Shown: piece after piece, positions 1-11,893 of the stretch
Position numbering within the stretch: the stretch's first letter is position 1
Layout of the letters: each line of letters opens with the position of its first letter
Origin: Nemophila menziesii
Taxonomy: Eukaryota; Streptophyta; Magnoliopsida; Boraginales; Hydrophyllaceae
Direction: 5' to 3'
NCBI GenBank assembly: GCA_029959085.1
Contig: JARWIR010000047.1
Location: 124,001 to 188,000, forward strand
Length of the DNA: 64,000 nt
The notes under the pieces: generated by a model
What the model was told of the DNA's origin: nothing
Seen by the model: only the letters and a program-made list of their open reading frames with translations
Database searches by the model: none
Program-made: the position numbers and the translations under genes

Positions 1-652
1 TGTAGAACAATTTGGAGTCATGTAGCCCATTGATATTCTTGTTGTAGTCAAAATCACGAAACTTTTTGTTAAGTACAAATTTTCAGGCGTAAAATTCAAT
101 GTTTTTGCTTGATTTTACTACTAAAAAGGGCTTGGAAAAATAGTAAGGACCCATGATGTATTAAACTGCGAGATTTTCTCAAAGATTTTCTTACAAATAC
201 TCTACTCAATTTCTAAATTGAAGTTTTCAATAAAAAGGCTCAGCATTTTTAGACCTAACTCTTAATATGTGCAATCAGGGTCGACATAACATATGATGAC
301 AAAGAAAGTAAGAAAAACATATCTATGAGAAAGAAGAAAAGTGTAATGTGAGTGTAATTAATCCCACTAAGAAATATTTGGTTTATATATAATAAATTTT
401 ATGAGAAGGATGGAGAAATGAGAGTGAGAGGGAAAAAAATACCATATGTGTATATTTTATAATTGTGCTTTCTTTTTCTTTATATGTTAAAGAACACTAC
501 CTCACTTTATAAAAAAACTTAAATAATCAGAACAAGTTCACCAAAAATAACATCCCAACAATAAATAAAGCCATCTAGCCATTAAACTACAAAATAATCT
601 TACCATATATAATTTTTTTAAGAACTACCCAAGCTTTATGTTAAATATTGAA

Positions 653-784
653 AGCCCAATCCATTCTAAAATAATTAACATGATATAGTTTGAATTGGGT
701 TGGATAAAATACCTAATATTGGGCCGAATATTTTTATAACTTTAATTTTGGCTCAATCTTAGGTACATAGCTATAAAACCCTAA
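653..784 (+). promoter_or_regulatory. Site II / TATA / telo-box promoter of the repeat unit (representative, unit 1)
   Basis: A compact plant-type promoter: AGCCCA (653-658, site II on the minus strand), TGGGCC (720-725, site II), a TATA box CTATAAAA (771-778) and an overlapping telo-box AAACCCTAA (776-784). A pyrimidine-rich leader follows. Site II plus telo-box is the known combination in promoters of plant ribosomal-protein, snoRNA and other growth-linked genes, where TCP factors and telo-box-binding proteins act. The same arrangement recurs in all 22 units; telo-box positions are given under each unit. Transcription is inferred, not shown. Confidence 0.65.
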
Positions 785-909
785 TCTCCGCCGATTAACT
801 ATACACCCATTACATTATACACTTGTAGTGCACCTCTGACACTCTGATTTAATTCTCAAAAATCTAAGTCCTTCTCTAATCTCTTTCTCTCCAACATTTT
901 CTTTTTCCC

Positions 910-1124
910 ATGTTTATTACAATTCCCGACTACCAAATAGTAAATAGAAATGATTAAATGTTTGATCGTTGGCCATTATATTTCAATCAACATGTGGAAT
1001 TTTGCGATTCATAGGAACATGAATTCTATGTTCCTGGGATAGATGCATTGGAACAAAGGTTGTAATTCCTCCTAAAGAGTTTGAAATTCACACCGAAAGC
1101 TTAAACAAAAAGCGGCCGGAGTAA
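910..1124 (+). pseudogene. Degenerate coding corridor upstream of the small ORF (representative, unit 1)
   Basis: Reading from the first ATG after the pyrimidine-rich leader (910), one frame continues to 1065 interrupted only by stops at 955-957 and 1012-1014. The open stretches look protein-like, for example EHEFYV followed by IDALEQR. Near 1059 the open frame shifts to the frame of the 113-codon ORF and stays open to a TAA at 1122-1124, directly before that ORF's ATG. This could be a decayed exon, or a series of short upstream ORFs with stop-start junctions (TAAATG). I do not recognise the ancestral protein. The stops occur at the same places in other units. Confidence 0.35.
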
Positions 1125-1466
1125 ATGTTCTTGGAGAACAGAATCACTCTCCTAGAGCTACTTAATGCATCCAAGGTTGTACCTCCTAATCCTAAATCAA
1201 TAAAAGAAGCAATCTTAAACGCAGTGGGAAGATTATCAAGTGAGGAGCAAGGTCTTACCCTTACTAATCATGTCATGTTCCTATTCAAAGGTCATATGAT
1301 AGAAAATTATCTTGGACAAATGGGTTCAAGTAACCCTAGGATCAAAAGACGAGGAGCTTTAACTCAAAGTGATGCAGACATGCATAAACTTGCATTATCT
1401 AAATTTCTCGATGACATAGTTAATGTATTGTGCTCCTGGACAGAAGGAAGGTCTAATAGGCCTTAA
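1125..1466 (+). CDS. Hypothetical 113-aa ORF of the repeat unit (unit 1, intact)
   Basis: An open frame of 113 codons starting at the ATG that directly follows a TAA (TAAATG). The N-terminal half is predicted-helix-like (MFLENRITLLELLN, KSIKEAILNAVGRL), the middle contains HVMFLFKGHMIENYLGQ, and the tail is basic and polar (NPRIKRRG). There is no signal peptide, clear membrane span or known motif, and I do not recognise the family. It lies about 350 bp downstream of the unit's TATA/telo-box and is preceded by several short upstream ORFs, which would hinder translation. Only units 1 and 2 keep this frame whole and the other copies are broken in independent ways, so it is more likely a relic than a functional gene. 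Confidence 0.25.
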   Translation: MFLENRITLLELLNASKVVPPNPKSIKEAILNAVGRLSSEEQGLTLTNHVMFLFKGHMIENYLGQMGSSNPRIKRRGALTQSDADMHKLALSKFLDDIVNVLCSWTEGRSNRP

Positions 1467-2595
1467 ACAAGGTGCTGGCGGACGTCAAGAAAATTTAATA
1501 GTTGCACTAGTGTTTTGCATAATACAGTGAAATCACTCTCCCATGTAATGATGAACGATATATATCACTCTCCCGTGTAATGATGAATGATATATATATA
1601 TACACATCTTGTTCTTTTGTTTTTGTCTATTATGTTTTGGCCATAATTTGTTATATGTTTAGAATCGGGTCTTGATTTGAATTAAACAAATTCTTAATAT
1701 TTCATTAATAATAATTCTTGTGTTGAAATTTTCAAACACATAGGTATACTGGTTATTTTGCATAGAACAGGGACTAGTAGTGCATTTAATGCTTCATATA
1801 TATGAAGAGTGAAAGAATTGGCTAGACTATGTTATATAAACAATTAACTATAATTCCTAGTTCATATAATAAAATGACCAAATGTGCAATTCAGCTAAAA
1901 CTAACATTATTCTTAATATAACTTTGTGATACATTCACATAGCAAATTCTTTTAGATTAGATAAGACCATTTCTGATGCGTTTGGTTTGCTACAAAACCT
2001 CAACAGAAGTGGGGGGCTTTTGATTTCTTTAATATTAGTTTCAACTCTAAGATTTTGTTAAGGGATGCAATTATGTGTTATTTGTATCAAAATATATTCA
2101 ATATTAAGAAAGAAAAGAATTAAATGTCACTTTAAACTCAAGCTTTTGAATAAATAACTATCAATAATATCATATGTGTTCTTCAATAGTGAAGACCCAT
2201 CCAACTTCTTACTTTCAAGGCAATAGAAAAACCTAATAAATAAATACACTACATCTCTTCACGTTCCTCTAATACAATGGTAGCTAAAGAAAGTATAAAA
2301 GATGTTGACATCATATTCCTAACTATAACGTAGATCTCATCTTCCTTCCTTGACTCCCACAGTTCCTATCTAGGACAAGACAGCAACATTGATACACAAA
2401 ATGCCATTGCGACTGCCTTCTTGATGCACACAAATTGTATGATCAACTCATAATTCACACACAATAAAGTTAGTAGTAATGGGGATTTAAAGCACCTAAA
2501 ATTAATACAAAAATAGAAGAAAATTTACCTTCCTCAAACAAATTCATCTGTAACAAAATTAATTATCTTCTGGAGACACTCCAATTGCGAATTTT

Positions 2596-5159
2596 TGTAG
2601 AACAATTTGGAGTCATGTAGCCCATTGATACTCTCTTTGTAGTCAAAATCACGAAACTTTTGTTAAGTACAAATTTTCAGGCGTAAAATTCAATGTTTTT
2701 GCTTGATTTTACTACTAAAAAGGGCTTGGAAAAATAGTAAGGACCCATGATGTATTAAACTGCGAGATTTTCACAAAGATTTTCTTACAAATACTCTACT
2801 CAATTTCTAAATTGAAATTTTCAATAAAAAGGCTCAGCATTTTTAGACCTAACTCTTAATATGTGCAATCAGGGTCGACATAACATATGATGGCAAAGAA
2901 AGTAAGAAAAACATATCTATGAGAAAGAAGAAAAGTGTAATGTGAGTGTAATTAATCCCACTAAGAAATATTTGGTTTATATATAATAAATTTTATGAGA
3001 AGGAGGGAGAAATGAGAGTTGAGAGGAAAAAAAATACCATATGTGTATATTTTATAATTGTGCTTTCTTTTTCTTTATATTTTAAAGAACACTACCTCAC
3101 TTTATAAAAAAATTGAAATAATCAGAACAAGTTCACCAAAAATAACATCCCAACAATAAATAAAGCCATCTAGCCATTAAAATACAAAATAATCTTACCA
3201 TATATAATTTTTTTAAGAACTACCCAAGCTTTATGTTAAATATTGAAAGCCCAATCCATTCTAAAATAATTAACATGATATAGTTTGAATTGGGTTGGAT
3301 AAAATACCTAATATTGGGCCGAATATTTTTATAACTTTAATTTTGGCTCAATCTTAGTTACATAGCTATAAAACCCTAATCTCCGCCGATTAACTATACA
3401 CCCATTACATTATACACTTGTAGTGCACCTCTGACACTCTGATTTAATTCTCAAAAATCTAAGTCCTTCTCTAATCTCTTTCTCTCCAACCTTTTCTTTT
3501 TCCCATGTTTATTATAATTCCCGACTACCAAATAGTAAATAGAAATGACTAAATGTTTGATCGTTGGCCATTATATTTCAATCAACATGTGGAATTTTGT
3601 GATTCATAGGAACATGAATTCTATGTTCCCGCGATAGATGCATTGGAACAAAGGTTGTAATTCCTCCTAAAGAGTTTGAAATTCACACCGAAAGCTTAAA
3701 CAAAAAGCGGCCGGAGTAAATGTTCTTGGAGAACAGAATCACTCTCCGAGAGGTACTTAATGCATGCAAGGTTGTACCTCCTAATCCTAAATCAATAAAA
3801 GAAGCAATCTTAAATGCAGTGGGAAGATTATCAAGTGAGGAGCAAGGTCTTACCCTTACTAATCATGTCATGTTCCTATTCAAAGGTCATATGATCGAAA
3901 ATTATCTTGGACAAATGGGTTCAAGTAACCCTAGGATCAAAAGACGAGGAACATTAACTCAAAGTGATGCAGGCATGCATAAACTTGCATTATCTAAATT
4001 TCTCGATGACATAGTTAATGAATTGTGCTCCTGGACAGAAGGAAGGTCTAATAGGCCGTAAACAAGGTGCTGGCGGACGTCAAGAAAATTTAATAGTTGC
4101 TCTAGTGTTTTGCATAATATAGTGAAATCACTCTCCCATGTAATGATGAATGATATATATATATAAACACATCTGTTCTTTTGTTTTTGTCTATTATGTT
4201 TTGGCCATAATTTGTTATATGTTTAGAATCGGGTCTTGATTTGAATTAAACAAATTCTTAATATTTCATTAATAATAATTCATGTGTTGAAATTTTCAAA
4301 CACATAGGTATAATGGTTATTTTGCATAGAGCAGGGACTAGTAGTGCATTTAATGCTTCATATATATGAAAAATAAAAGAATTGGCTAGACTATGTTATA
4401 TAAACAATTAACTATAATTCCTAGTTCATATAATAAAATGACCAAATGTGCAATTCAGCTAAAACTAACATTATTCTTAATATACCTTTGTGATACATTC
4501 ACATAGCAAATTCTTTTAGATTAGATAAGGCCATTTCTGACGCGTTTGGTTTGCTACAAAACCTCAACAGAAGTGGGGGGCTTTTGATTTCTTTAATATT
4601 AGTTTCAACTCTAAGATTTTGTTAAGGGATGCAATTATGTGTTATTTGTATCAAAATATATTCAATATTAAGAAAGAAAAGAATTAAATGTCACTTTAAA
4701 CTCAAGCTTTAGAATAAATAACTATCAATAATATCATATGTGTTCTTCAATACTGAAGACCCATCCAACTTCTTACTTTCAAGGCAATAGAAAAACCTAA
4801 TAAATAAATACACTACATCTCTTCACGTTCCTCTAATACAATGGTAGCTAAAGAAAGTATAAAAGATGTTGACATCATATTCCTAACTATAACGTAGATC
4901 TCATCTTCCTTCCTTGACTCCCACAGTTCCTATCTAGGACAAGACAGCAACATTGCTACACAAAATGCCATTGCGACTGCCTTCTTGATGCACACAAATT
5001 GTATGATAAACTCATAATTCACACACAATAAAGTTAGTAGTAAAGGGGATTTAAAGCACCTAAAATTAATACAAAAATAGAAGAAAATTTACCTTCCTCA
5101 AACAAATTCATCTGTAACAAAATTAATTATCTTCTGGAGACTCTCCAATTGCGAATTTT
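2596..5159 (+). repeat. Tandem array unit 2 (left subfamily, 2564 bp)
   Basis: Second copy, head to tail with unit 1. Telo-box at 3371-3379 and TGGGCC at 3315-3320. It keeps the full 113-codon ORF at 3720-4061. It differs from unit 1 by scattered substitutions and small indels. The rest is AT-rich non-coding sequence. Confidence 0.95.
3720..4061 (+). CDS. Hypothetical 113-aa ORF of the repeat unit (unit 2, intact)
   Basis: Same frame as in unit 1 and also 113 codons. It differs by several amino-acid changes in the first 17 residues (LREVLNACK here against LLELLNASK in unit 1) and a few later (A to T, D to G, V to E). The wording found in most other copies agrees with this unit at the N terminus, so it is probably closer to the ancestral sequence. 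Unrecognised family. It has the same promoter and upstream-ORF context as unit 1. Confidence 0.25.
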   Translation: MFLENRITLREVLNACKVVPPNPKSIKEAILNAVGRLSSEEQGLTLTNHVMFLFKGHMIENYLGQMGSSNPRIKRRGTLTQSDAGMHKLALSKFLDDIVNELCSWTEGRSNRP

Positions 5160-6282
5160 TGTAGAACAATTTGGAGTCATGTAGCCCATTGATACTCTTG
5201 TTGTAGTCAAAATCACGAAACTTTTGTTAAGTACAAATTTTCAGGCGTAAAATTAATGTTTTTGCTTGATTTTACTACTAAAAAGGGCTTGGAAAAATAG
5301 TAAAGACCCATGATGTATTAAACTGCGAGATTTTCTCAAAGATTTCCTTACAAATACTCTACTCAATTTCTAAATTGAAGTTTTCATTAAAAAGGCTCAG
5401 CATTTTTAGACCTAACTCTTAATATGTGAATCAGGGTCGACATAACATATGATGACAAAGAAGGTAAGAAAAACATATCTATGAGAAAGAAGAAAAGTGT
5501 ATTGTGAGTGTAATTAATCCCACTAAGAAATATTTGGTTTATATATAATAAATTTTATTAGAAGGAGAGAGAAATAAGAGTTGAGAGGGAAAAAAATACC
5601 ATTGGTGTATATTTTATAATTGTGATTTCTTTTTCTTTATATATTAAAGAATACTACCTCACTTTTTAAAAAAAATGAAATAATCAGAACAAATTCACCA
5701 ATAATAACATCCCAACAATAAATAAAGCCATCTAGCCATGAAAATACAAAATAATCTTACCATATATAATTTTTTTAAGAACTACCCAAGCTTTATGTTA
5801 AATATTGAAAGCCCAATCCATTCTAAAATAATTAACATGATATAGTTTGAATTGGGTTGGATAAAATACCTAATATTGGGCCGAATATTTTTATAACTTT
5901 AATTTTGGCTCAATCTTAGTTACATAGCTATAAAACCCTAATCTCCGCCGATTAACTATACACCCATTACATTATACACTTGTAGTGCACCTCTGACACT
6001 CTGAGTAAGTTCTCAAAAATCTAAGTCCTTCTCTAACCTCTTTCCCTCGAACCTTTTCTTTTTCCCTATGTTTATTACAGTTCCCGACTACCAAATAGTA
6101 AATAGAAATGATTAAATGTTTGATAGTTGGCCATTATATTTCAATCAACATTTGGAATTTTGCGATTCATAGGAACATGAATTCTATGTTCCTGCGATAA
6201 ATGCATTGGAACAAAGGTTGTAATTCCTCCTAAAGAGTTTGAAATTCACGCGGAAAGCTTAAACAAAAAGCGGCTGGAGTAA

Positions 6283-6513
6283 ATGTTCTTGGAGAACAGA
6301 ATCACTCTCCGAGAGGTACTTAATGCATGCAAGGTTGTACCTCCTAATCCTAAATCAATAAAAGAAGCAATCTTAAACGCAGTGGGAAGATTATCAAGTG
6401 AGGAGCAAGGTCTTACCCTTACTAATCATGTCATGTTCCTATTCAAAGGTCATATGATAGAAAATTATCTTGGACAAATGGGTTCAAGTAACCCTAGGAT
6501 CAAAAGACGATGA
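6283..6513 (+). pseudogene. Small ORF copy, unit 3 (nonsense)
   Basis: Copy of the 113-codon ORF that stops after codon 76: CGAGGA of other units reads CGATGA here, a single G-to-T change. Downstream sequence still matches the ORF in units 1-2 but also carries a 1-bp loss near 6590 (GCTCTGG for GCTCCTGG), shared with unit 4. Confidence 0.7.
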
Positions 6514-6712
6514 GCTTTAACTCAAAGTGATGCAGGCATGCATAAACTTGCATTATCTAAATTTCTCGATGACATAGTTAATGTATTGTGCTCTGGACAG
6601 AAGGAAGGTCTAATAGGCCTTAAACAAGGTGCTGGCGGACGTCAAGAAAATTTAATAGTTGCTCTAGTGTTTTGCATAATATAGTGAAATCACTCTCCCA
6701 TGTAATGATGAA

Positions 6713-6714
<2 letters not shown>

Positions 6715-6745
<31 letters not shown>
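6715..6745. repeat. (TA)n microsatellite, unit 3
   Basis: About 31 bp of alternating A and T at the position, ~200 bp after the small ORF, where every unit has a TA run of variable length. Confidence 0.9.
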
Positions 6746-6750
<5 letters not shown>

Positions 6751-7737
6751 CTGTTCTTTTGTTTTTGTCTATTATGTTTTGGCCATAATTTGTTATATGT
6801 TTAGAATCGGGTCTTGATTTGAATTAAACAAATTCTTAATATTTCATTAATAATAATTCTTGTGTTGAAATTTTCAAACACATAGGTATAATGGTTATTT
6901 TGCATAGAGCAGGGACTAGTAGTGCATTTAATGCTTCATATATATGAAAAATGAAAGAATTGGCTAGACTATGTTATATAAACCATTAACTATAATTCCT
7001 AGTTCATATAATAAAATGACCAAATGTGCAATTCAGCTAAAACTAACATTATTCTTAATATACCTTTGTGATACATTCACATAGCAAATTCTTTTAGATT
7101 AGATAAGGCCATTTCTGACGCGTTTGGTTTGCTACAAAACCTCAACAGAATTGGGGGGCTTTTGATTTCTTTAATATTAGTTTCAACTCTAAGATTTTGT
7201 TAAGGGATGCAATTATGCGTTATTTGTATCAAAATATATTCAATATTAAGAAAGAAAAGAATTAAATGTCACTTTAAACTCAAGCTTTAGAATAAATAAC
7301 TATCAATAATATCATATGTGTTCTTCAATACTGAAGACCCATCCAACTTCTTACTTTCAAGGCAATAGAAAAACCTAATAAATAAATACACTACATCTCT
7401 TCACGTTCCTCTAATACAATGGTAGCTAAAGAAAGTATAAAAGATGTTGACATCATATTCCTAACAATAACGTAAATCTCATCTTCCTTCCTTGACTCCC
7501 ACAGTTCCTATCTAGGACAAGACAGCAACATTGCTACACAAAATGCCATTGCGACTGCCTTCTTGATGCACACAAATTGTATGATCAACTCATAATTCAC
7601 ACAAAATAAAGTTAGTAGTAAAGGGGATTTAAAGCACCTAAAATTAATACAAAAATAGAAGAAAATTTACCTTCCTCAAACAAATTCATCTGTAACAAAA
7701 TTAATTATCTTCTGGAGACTCTCCAATTGCGAATTTT

Positions 7738-10288
7738 TGTAGAACAATTTGGAGTCATGTAGCCCATTGATACTCTTGTTGTAGTCAAAATCACGAAACT
7801 TTTGTTAAGTACAAATTTTCAGGCGTAAAATTCAATATTTTCGCTTGATTTTACTACTAAAAAGGGTTTGGAAAAATAGTAAGGACCCATGATGTATTAA
7901 ACTGCGAGATTTTCTCAAAGATTTTCTTACAAATACTCTACTCAATTCTAAATTGAAGTTTTCAATAAAAAGGCTCAGCATTTTTAGACCTAACTCTTAA
8001 TATGTGAAATCAGGGTCGACATAACATATGATGACAAAGAAAGTAAGAAAAACATATCTATGAGAAAGAAGAAAAGTGTAATGTGAGTGTAATTAATCCC
8101 ACTAAGAAATATTTGGTTTATATATAATAAATTTTATGAGAAGGAGGGAGAAATGAGAGTTGAGAAGGAAAAAAATACCATAGGTGTATATTTTATAATT
8201 GTGCTTTCTTTTTCTTTATATATTAAAGAACACTACCTCACTTTATAAAAAAATTGAAATAATCAGAACAAGTTCACCAAAAATAACATCCCAACAATAA
8301 ATAAAGCCATCTAGCCATGAAAATACAAAATAATCTTACCATATATAATTTTTTTATGAACTACGCAAGCTTTATGTTAAATATTGAAAGCCCAATCCAT
8401 TCTAAAATAATTAACATGATATAGTTTGAATTGGGTTGGATAAAATACCTAATGTTGGGCCGAATATTTTTATAACTTCAATTTTGGCTCAATCTTAGTT
8501 ACATAGCTATAAAACCCTAATCTCCGCCGATTAACTATACACCCATTACATTATACACTTGTAGTGCACCTCTGACACTCTGATTTAGTTCTCAAAAATC
8601 TAAGTCCTTCTCTAATCTCTTTCCCTCCAACCTTTTCTTTTTCCCATGTTTATTACAATTCCCGACTATCAAATAGTAAATAGAAATGATTAAATGTTTG
8701 ATCGTTGGCCATTATATTTCAATCAACATGTGGAATTTTGCGATTCATAAAAACATGAATTCTATGTTCCCGCGATAGATGCATTGGAACAAAGGTTGTA
8801 ATTCCTCCTAAAGAGTTTGAAATTCACGCCGAAAGCTTAAACAAAAAGCGGTCGGAGTAAATGTTCTTGGAGAACAGAATCACTCTCCGAGAGCTACTTA
8901 ATGCATGCAAGGTTGTACCTCCTAATCCTAAATCAATAAAAGAAGCAATCTTAAACGCAGTGGGAAGATTATCAAGTGAGGAGCAAGGTCTTACCCTTAC
9001 TAATCATGTCATGTTCCTATTCAAAGGTCATATGATAGAAAATTATCTTGGACAAATGGGTTCAAGTAACCCTAGGATCAAAAGACGAGGAGCTTTAACT
9101 CAAAGTGATGCAGGCATGCATAAATTTCTTGATGACATAGTTAATGTATTGTGCTCTGGACAGAAGGAAGGTCTAATAGGCCTTAAACAAGGTGCTGGCG
9201 GACGTCAAGAAAATTTAATAGTTGCTCTACTATTTTGCATAATATAGTGAAATCACTCTCCCATGTAATGATGAATGATATATATATATATATATACATC
9301 TGTTCTTTTGTTTTTGTCTATTATGTTTTGGCCATAATTTGTTATAAATGTTTAGAATCGGGTCTTGATTTGATTTAAACAAATTCTTAATATTTCATTA
9401 ATAATAATTCTTGTGTTGAAATTTTCAAACACATAGGTATAAAGGTTATTTTGCATAGAGCAGGGACTAGTAGTGCATTTAATGCTTCATATATATGAAA
9501 AATGATAGAATTGGCTAGACTATGTTATATAAGCAATTAACTATAATTCCTTGTTCATATAATAAAATAACCAAATGTGCAATTCAGCTAAAACTAACAT
9601 AATTCTTAATATACCTTTGTGATACATTCACATAGCAAATTCTTTTAGATTAGATAAGGCCATTTCTGACGCGTTTGGTTTGCTACAAAACCTCAACAGA
9701 AGTGGGGGGCTTTTGATTTCTTTAATATTAGTTTCAACTCTAAGATTTTGTTAAGGGATACAATTATGTGTTATTTGTATCAAAATATATTCAATATTAA
9801 GAAAGAAAAGAATTAAATGTCACTTTAAACTCAAGCTTTAGAATAAATAACTATCAATAATATCATATGTGTTCTTCAATACTGAAGACCCATCCAACTT
9901 CTTACTTTCAAGGCAGTAGAAAAACCTAATAAATAAATACACTACATCTCTTCACGTTCCTCTAATACAATGGTAGCTAAAGAAAGTATAAAAGATGTTG
10001 ACATCATATTCCTAACTATAACGTAGATCTCATCTTCCTTCCTTGACTCCCACAGTTCCTATCTAGGACAAGACAGCAACATTGCTACACAAAATGCCAT
10101 TGCAACTGCCTTCTTGATGCACACAAATTGTATGATCAACTCATAATTCACACACAATAAAGTTAGTAGTAAAGGGTATTTAAAGCACCTAAAATTAATA
10201 CAAAAATAGAAGAAAATTTACCTTCCTCAAACAAATTCATCTGTAACAAAATTAATTATCTTCTGGAGACTCTCCAATTGCAAATTTT
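7738..10288 (+). repeat. Tandem array unit 4 (left subfamily, 2551 bp)
   Basis: Fourth copy. Telo-box at 8512-8520. The ORF starting at 8861 has a 15-bp in-frame deletion, then the 1-bp loss also seen in unit 3, which gives a frameshifted tail. The remainder matches the unit plan. Confidence 0.95.
8861..9247 (+). pseudogene. Small ORF copy, unit 4 (deletion plus frameshift)
   Basis: Open for 128 codons only because it is altered. A 15-bp in-frame deletion removes about five residues after GMHK, and the GCTCTGG 1-bp loss (shared with unit 3) then shifts the frame so the last ~40 residues are new. The first ~90 residues match units 1-2. Confidence 0.65.
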
Positions 10289-11415
10289 TGTAGAACAATT
10301 TGGAGTCATGTAGCCCATTGATACTCTTGTTGTAGTCAAAATCATGAAACTTTTGTTAAGTACGAATTTTCAGGCGTAAAATTCAATGTTTTTGCTTGAT
10401 TTTACTACTAAAAAGGGTTTGGAAAAATAGTAAGGACCCATGATGTATTAAACTGCGAGATTTTCTCAAAGATTTTCTTACAAATACTCTACTCAATTTC
10501 TAAATTGAAGTTTTCAATAAAAAGGCTCAGCATTTTTAGACCTAACTCTTAATATGTGAAATCAGGGTCGACATAACATATGATGACAAAGAAAGTAAGA
10601 AAAACATATCTATGAGAAAGAAGAAAAGTGTAATGTGAGTGTAATTAACCCCACTAAGAAATATTTGGTTTATATATAATAAATTTTATGAGAAGGAGGG
10701 AGAAATGAGAGTTCAGAGGGAAAAAAATACCATAGGTGTATATTTTATAATTGTGCTTTCTTTTTCTTTATATATTAAAGAACACTACCTCACTTTTTAA
10801 AAAAAATGAAATAATCAGAACAAATTCACCAAAAATAACATCCCAACAATATATAAAGCCATCTAGCCATGAAAATACAAAATAATCTTACCATATATAA
10901 TTTTTTTAAGAACTACCCAAGCTTTATGTAAAATATTGAAAGCCCAATCCATTCTAAAATAATTAACATGATATAGTTTGAATTGGGTTGGATAAAATAC
11001 CTAATATTGGGCCGAATATTTTTATAACTTTAATTTTGGCTCAATCTTAGTTACATAGCTATAAAACCCTAATCTCCGCCGATTAACTATACACCCATTA
11101 CATTATACACTTGTAGTGCACCTCTGACACTCTGATTTAGTTCTAAAAAATATAAGTCCTTCTCTAATCTCTTTCCCTCCAACCTTTTCTTTTTCCCCAT
11201 GTTTATTACAATTCCCGACTACCAAATAGTAAATAAAAATGATTAAATGTTTGATCGTTGGCCATTATATTTCAATCAACATGTGGAATTTTGCGATTCA
11301 TAGGAACATGAATTCTATGTACCCGCGATAAATGCATTGGAACAAAGGTTGTAATTCATCCTAAAGAGTTTGAAATTCACGCCGAAAGTTTAAACAAAAA
11401 GCGGGCCCGGAGTAA

Positions 11416-11744
11416 ATGTTCTTGGAGAACAGAATCACTCTCTGAGAGGTACTTAATGCATGCAAGGTTGTACCTCCTAATCCTAAATCAATAAAAGAAG
11501 CAATCTTAAACGCAGTGGGAAGATTATCAAGTGAGGAGCAAGGTCTTACCCTTACTAATCATGTCATGTTCCTATTCAAAGGTCATATGATAGAAAATTA
11601 TCTTGGGCAAATGGGTTCAAGTAACCCTAGAAGCTTTAACTCAAAGTGATCCAGGCATGCATAAACTTGCATTATCTAAATTTCTTGATGACATAGTTAA
11701 TGTATTGTGCTCCTGGACAGAAGGAATGTCTTATAGGCCTTAAA
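11416..11744 (+). pseudogene. Small ORF copy, unit 5 (early nonsense, deletion)
   Basis: Homologous to the 113-codon ORF but stopped at codon 10 (TGA 11443-11445; CTCCGA of other units reads CTCTGA, a C-to-T change). It also lacks ~14 bp after CCCTAG near 11630, which shifts the frame. This deletion is shared with units 6 and 8. Confidence 0.7.
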
Positions 11745-11832
11745 AAAGGTATTGGCGGACGTCAAGAAAATTTAATAGCTGCTCTAGTGTTTTGCATAAT
11801 ATAGTGAAATCACTCTCCCATGTAATGATGAA

Positions 11833-11834
<2 letters not shown>

Positions 11835-11889
<55 letters not shown>
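11835..11889. repeat. (TA)n microsatellite, unit 5 (longest)
   Basis: About 55 bp of uninterrupted alternating A and T. The same site has roughly 11-33 bp in most other units, so this tract is the fastest-changing part of the unit. Confidence 0.9.

Positions 11890-11893
<4 letters not shown>

Larger units (their letters stand above)
1..2595 (+). repeat. Tandem array unit 1 (left subfamily, 2595 bp)
   Basis: First copy of the array unit; the phase is set by the window start, where the motif GTAGAACAATTTGGAGTCAT recurs at the head of every later unit. In order it holds an AT-rich stretch, site II/TATA/telo-box promoter (telo-box 776-784), pyrimidine-rich leader, degenerate coding corridor (910-1124), an intact 113-codon ORF (1125-1466), a (TA)n tract near 1590, and an AT-rich 3' part. 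Unique to this copy is a duplicated 'ATATATCACTCTCCC(A/G)TGTAATGATGAA' segment around 1540-1590. Nothing else gene-like is seen in the remaining ~2 kb. Confidence 0.95.
5160..7737 (+). repeat. Tandem array unit 3 (left subfamily, 2578 bp)
   Basis: Third copy. Telo-box at 5933-5941. The ORF (6283) ends early at a stop after codon 76. The (TA)n tract is expanded to about 31 bp (6715-6745). A single-base loss near 6590 relative to units 1-2 is shared with unit 4. Confidence 0.95.

Noticed and set aside
280..345. Possible C/D snoRNA (TGATGAC after CATA) in the promoter-like unit
   Set aside because: No convincing D box (CTGA) at the right distance and no terminal stem, despite the snoRNA-like promoter elements.
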